A stretch of DNA of 64,000 nucleotides from Streptomyces sp. NBC_00691 (GTDB lineage Bacteria; Actinomycetota; Actinomycetes; Streptomycetales; Streptomycetaceae), in assembly GCF_036226665.1 (NCBI RefSeq), contig NZ_CP109007.1:8238281-8302280 (forward strand). The letters run 5' to 3'. This document shows, in pieces, positions 62,651 through 64,000 of this stretch. The notes beneath the pieces are model-generated. The model was not told the origin of the DNA and did no database searches. It worked only from the letters and a program-made list of their open reading frames with translations. Every line of letters starts with the position of its first letter. Position 1 is the first letter of the stretch. The translations under genes were made by a program, and so were the position numbers.

Positions 62651-62887
62651 ATGGACAGACGCAGCACACGACGATTGACACTGACGGTCGACGGGGAAAC
62701 GTTCGAGGTCACAGAGCGACCCGACGAGTTGGGTACATACGACTTCACCTGGCTGTCAGGCCCCAACCCCGGATACGGCTTCACCTCGGCCGTGCAGCCG
62801 GCCAGAGCCTTGAGCGAGCCGGAACTACAGTCGTCAGCCCGGGACTTCTTGCAGCAGGTGGACCCAACCACCGGACACATCGAATAA
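62651..62887 (+). CDS. hypothetical 78-residue subtelomeric protein
   Basis: A small acidic protein starting MDRRSTRRLTLTVDGETFEV. It reads as a beta-rich domain (TLTVDGETFEVTERPDELGT, YDFTWLSGPNPGYGFTSAVQ) with a helical end. It is divergent from the helicase operon across 134 A/T-rich bases that should hold both promoters. Family unknown. Confidence 0.6.
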   Translation: MDRRSTRRLTLTVDGETFEVTERPDELGTYDFTWLSGPNPGYGFTSAVQPARALSEPELQSSARDFLQQVDPTTGHIE

Positions 62888-63151
62888 CCACCCCCGGCAC
62901 CCACCTCTGCAGCCAGCCAGACCCGCGTCAACACGCCGAACCAACAGCCGCATACCCCAACAAAAGAGTCCACCAAGGACAGGGAAGCGCAGCGACCTCC
63001 GCCACCCGTGGGCTGGAGCACAGCGAAGCCCCGCCCCCGCCCCGCCGCGCGGCTCCCCGGTGCGCAGCCCCCACCAAGCGCCCCTCCCGTTGCCTAAAGC
63101 CGCCTTGCCTCATGCTCGTTTCCGTCGTTCACTCCGGGGCACCCGGCGGTC

Positions 63152-63412
63152 ATGGACACCTCAGCGCACACCGAAGAAGCGGTCGAGACTCAGGGCGATG
63201 AGCACCATGTCATCCTCAGCGCCGATACCAACGGTGACGGCAAGCCGGATGTGTGGATGACCGACACCACAGGTGACGGCAAAGCCGACCTGTACCAGTT
63301 CGACACCACCGGCGACGGACAGGTCGATGTCACCATCGTCGAACGCGCCGAACAGCCCGGCATCGATCGCCTGGTCGTCGAAGGCGACGCTGGCCACCCC
63401 CAACAAGCCTGA
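63152..63412 (+). CDS. small protein with repeated DxNGDG-type calcium-binding loops
   Basis: An 86-residue acidic protein. Three tandem 12-residue units read ADTNGDGKPDVW, DTTGDGKADLYQ and DTTGDGQVDVTI. Each has the D-x-[NT]-x-D-G spacing of EF-hand/FG-GAP-like calcium loops. There is no signal peptide, so unlike dockerins or FG-GAP adhesins it would act inside the cell. The ribosome site is weak. It is about 600 bases from the replicon end. Confidence 0.65.
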   Translation: MDTSAHTEEAVETQGDEHHVILSADTNGDGKPDVWMTDTTGDGKADLYQFDTTGDGQVDVTIVERAEQPGIDRLVVEGDAGHPQQA

Positions 63413-63501
63413 ATTCACCCACCCCGGCCTCTCACACACCCCTGTGCACGCCAGAGCACCGAGGGACACGTGAGAAGCGTTCTCCGGAAAGGAACCCACC
63501 C

Positions 63502-63702
63502 ATGCTCGCTATAGCCGCCGCCGTCCTGTTCTTCATCTCCTTCCTGATCAACGCAGCCGACATCGACACCAACGATGTCTTCTCCTCCACGAACATCATG
63601 CTCCTCGGCCTCACCGTCCTGGCCCTGCACCTCGCCGGCATCGGAGCCGCCCGCACCAGCCACACGACCACCAGCAGACGCCGACCCTGGTCCCGCTCCT
63701 GA
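63502..63702 (+). CDS. small two-helix membrane protein next to the telomere
   Basis: A 66-residue protein with helices AIAAAVLFFISFLI and MLLGLTVLALHLAGIGAA joined by a polar loop (NAADIDTNDVFSSTN). A basic tail ends RRRPWSRS. GGAAAGGAA precedes the ATG. It is the last gene before the DNA end; the function is unknown. Confidence 0.65.
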   Translation: MLAIAAAVLFFISFLINAADIDTNDVFSSTNIMLLGLTVLALHLAGIGAARTSHTTTSRRRPWSRS

Positions 63703-63720
63703 CCCCCCCGTAACCAGCCA

Positions 63721-64000
63721 GGCCCGCGACAGCGGGCCCCAAGGGCCTGAAGGCGCAGCCGGAAGGACCGCCAGGCGGGGGAGCGGAGCGGACCCGCCTC
63801 GCCAGACTGGAGCGAAGCGGAAGCCTGGCAGCGGGACGAAGTCCCGCAGCTCCGGAAGCGCAGCGGACGGAGCATCAACCCAACTGCGCAGCAGTCGGGT
63901 TGAGCGGGACGCGCAGCGTCCCGCCAGCGCTCCCGCGGAGCGGGAGCGCAACACCCGCGCGCAGCGCGGGTGTTCGCTCGCACATCGCGCAGCGATGTGG
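63721..64000. repeat. right telomere of a linear Streptomyces replicon
   Basis: Consecutive palindromes pack this stretch. Near the edge: CACATCGC with loop GCA (63981-63999); an 11-base stem with loop GCA (63950-63974); GCGCTCCCGC with loop GGA (63927-63949); GCGGGACGC with loop GCA (63904-63924); a 12-base stem with one mismatch and loop GCA (63876-63902). GCGGGAC with loop GAA lies further in. Read from the end this matches the archetypal Streptomyces telomere, which folds on its 3' overhang for protein-primed end patching. The outermost palindrome is missing, so the true end is about 15 bases further. Confidence 0.9.

Noticed and set aside
1..64000. tRNA or rRNA genes
   Set aside because: No cloverleaf-like segment or rRNA-like sequence was noticed on reading. 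A tRNAscan-SE and Infernal run would be decisive.

Overview
The window reads as one arm of a linear Streptomyces-type replicon. G+C is very high, with G/C-rich third codon positions. Gene families are typical of the genus: mycothiol-synthase-like GNAT, RsbW/STAS regulators, CsbD, PRC-barrel, large LuxR (LAL) regulators, and the bxl and xyl sugar genes. The last ~280 bases are a run of tightly packed palindromes with GCA/GGA/GAA loops that match the layout of archetypal Streptomyces telomeres, so the right edge lies within about 15 bases of a physical DNA end.

Layout. 1-8.5 kb: small housekeeping and stress genes (GNAT, anti-sigma kinase, LysE exporter, VOC protein, CsbD, PRC-barrel) among decayed fragments. 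8.6-14.6 kb: a decay zone holding a frameshifted cutA, a beta-propeller gene cut by an IS630 remnant, an intact IS5-family element abutting a MITE, a DoxX/LysR pair and a frameshifted PRC-barrel copy. 16-33.5 kb: a large xylan/xylose island with secreted GH8 and GH10 enzymes, aldose 1-epimerase, xylB, xylA, a ROK regulator, the LacI-type bxlR with the transporter and beta-xylosidase operon bxlEFGA, and an alditol (xylitol) oxidase. Three copies of a CGAAA-N3-TTTCG palindrome sit before the GH8, GH10 and bxlE genes and suggest one regulon. 33.5-39.6 kb: IS remnants flank an FMN reductase, a TetX-like monooxygenase with its TetR regulator, and a broken ltrA. 39.7-45.9 kb: a LAL regulator, an alpha/beta hydrolase, Dps, a serine hydrolase and a truncated hydrolase. 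46.1-51.6 kb: a Tn7/Tn5053-like transposition module (TniB, TniA, TnsA-like, TniQ) whose TnsA-like gene carries an in-frame stop.

52-58.6 kb: an anti-phage CBASS locus. A tight operon ends in an XRE repressor and an ImmA/IrrE zinc peptidase (CapH/CapP-like). It is followed by a CD-NTase that overlaps an E1-E2 Cap2. Facing them tail to tail is an HNH-SAVED (Cap5) nuclease. No Cap3 (JAB) peptidase is visible. A broken ThiF/E1 gene lies next to Cap5. The expected logic is: the peptidase relieves repression; Cap2 primes the CD-NTase, whose C-terminus is a glycine; a cyclic nucleotide is made; and Cap5 cuts DNA.

58.6-64 kb: the subtelomere, with a terminal helicase of the TtrA type, its short partner gene, small membrane or repeat proteins, and the telomere.

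Many genes are frameshifted, truncated or fused to insertion sequences, as expected for a fast-evolving chromosome arm.
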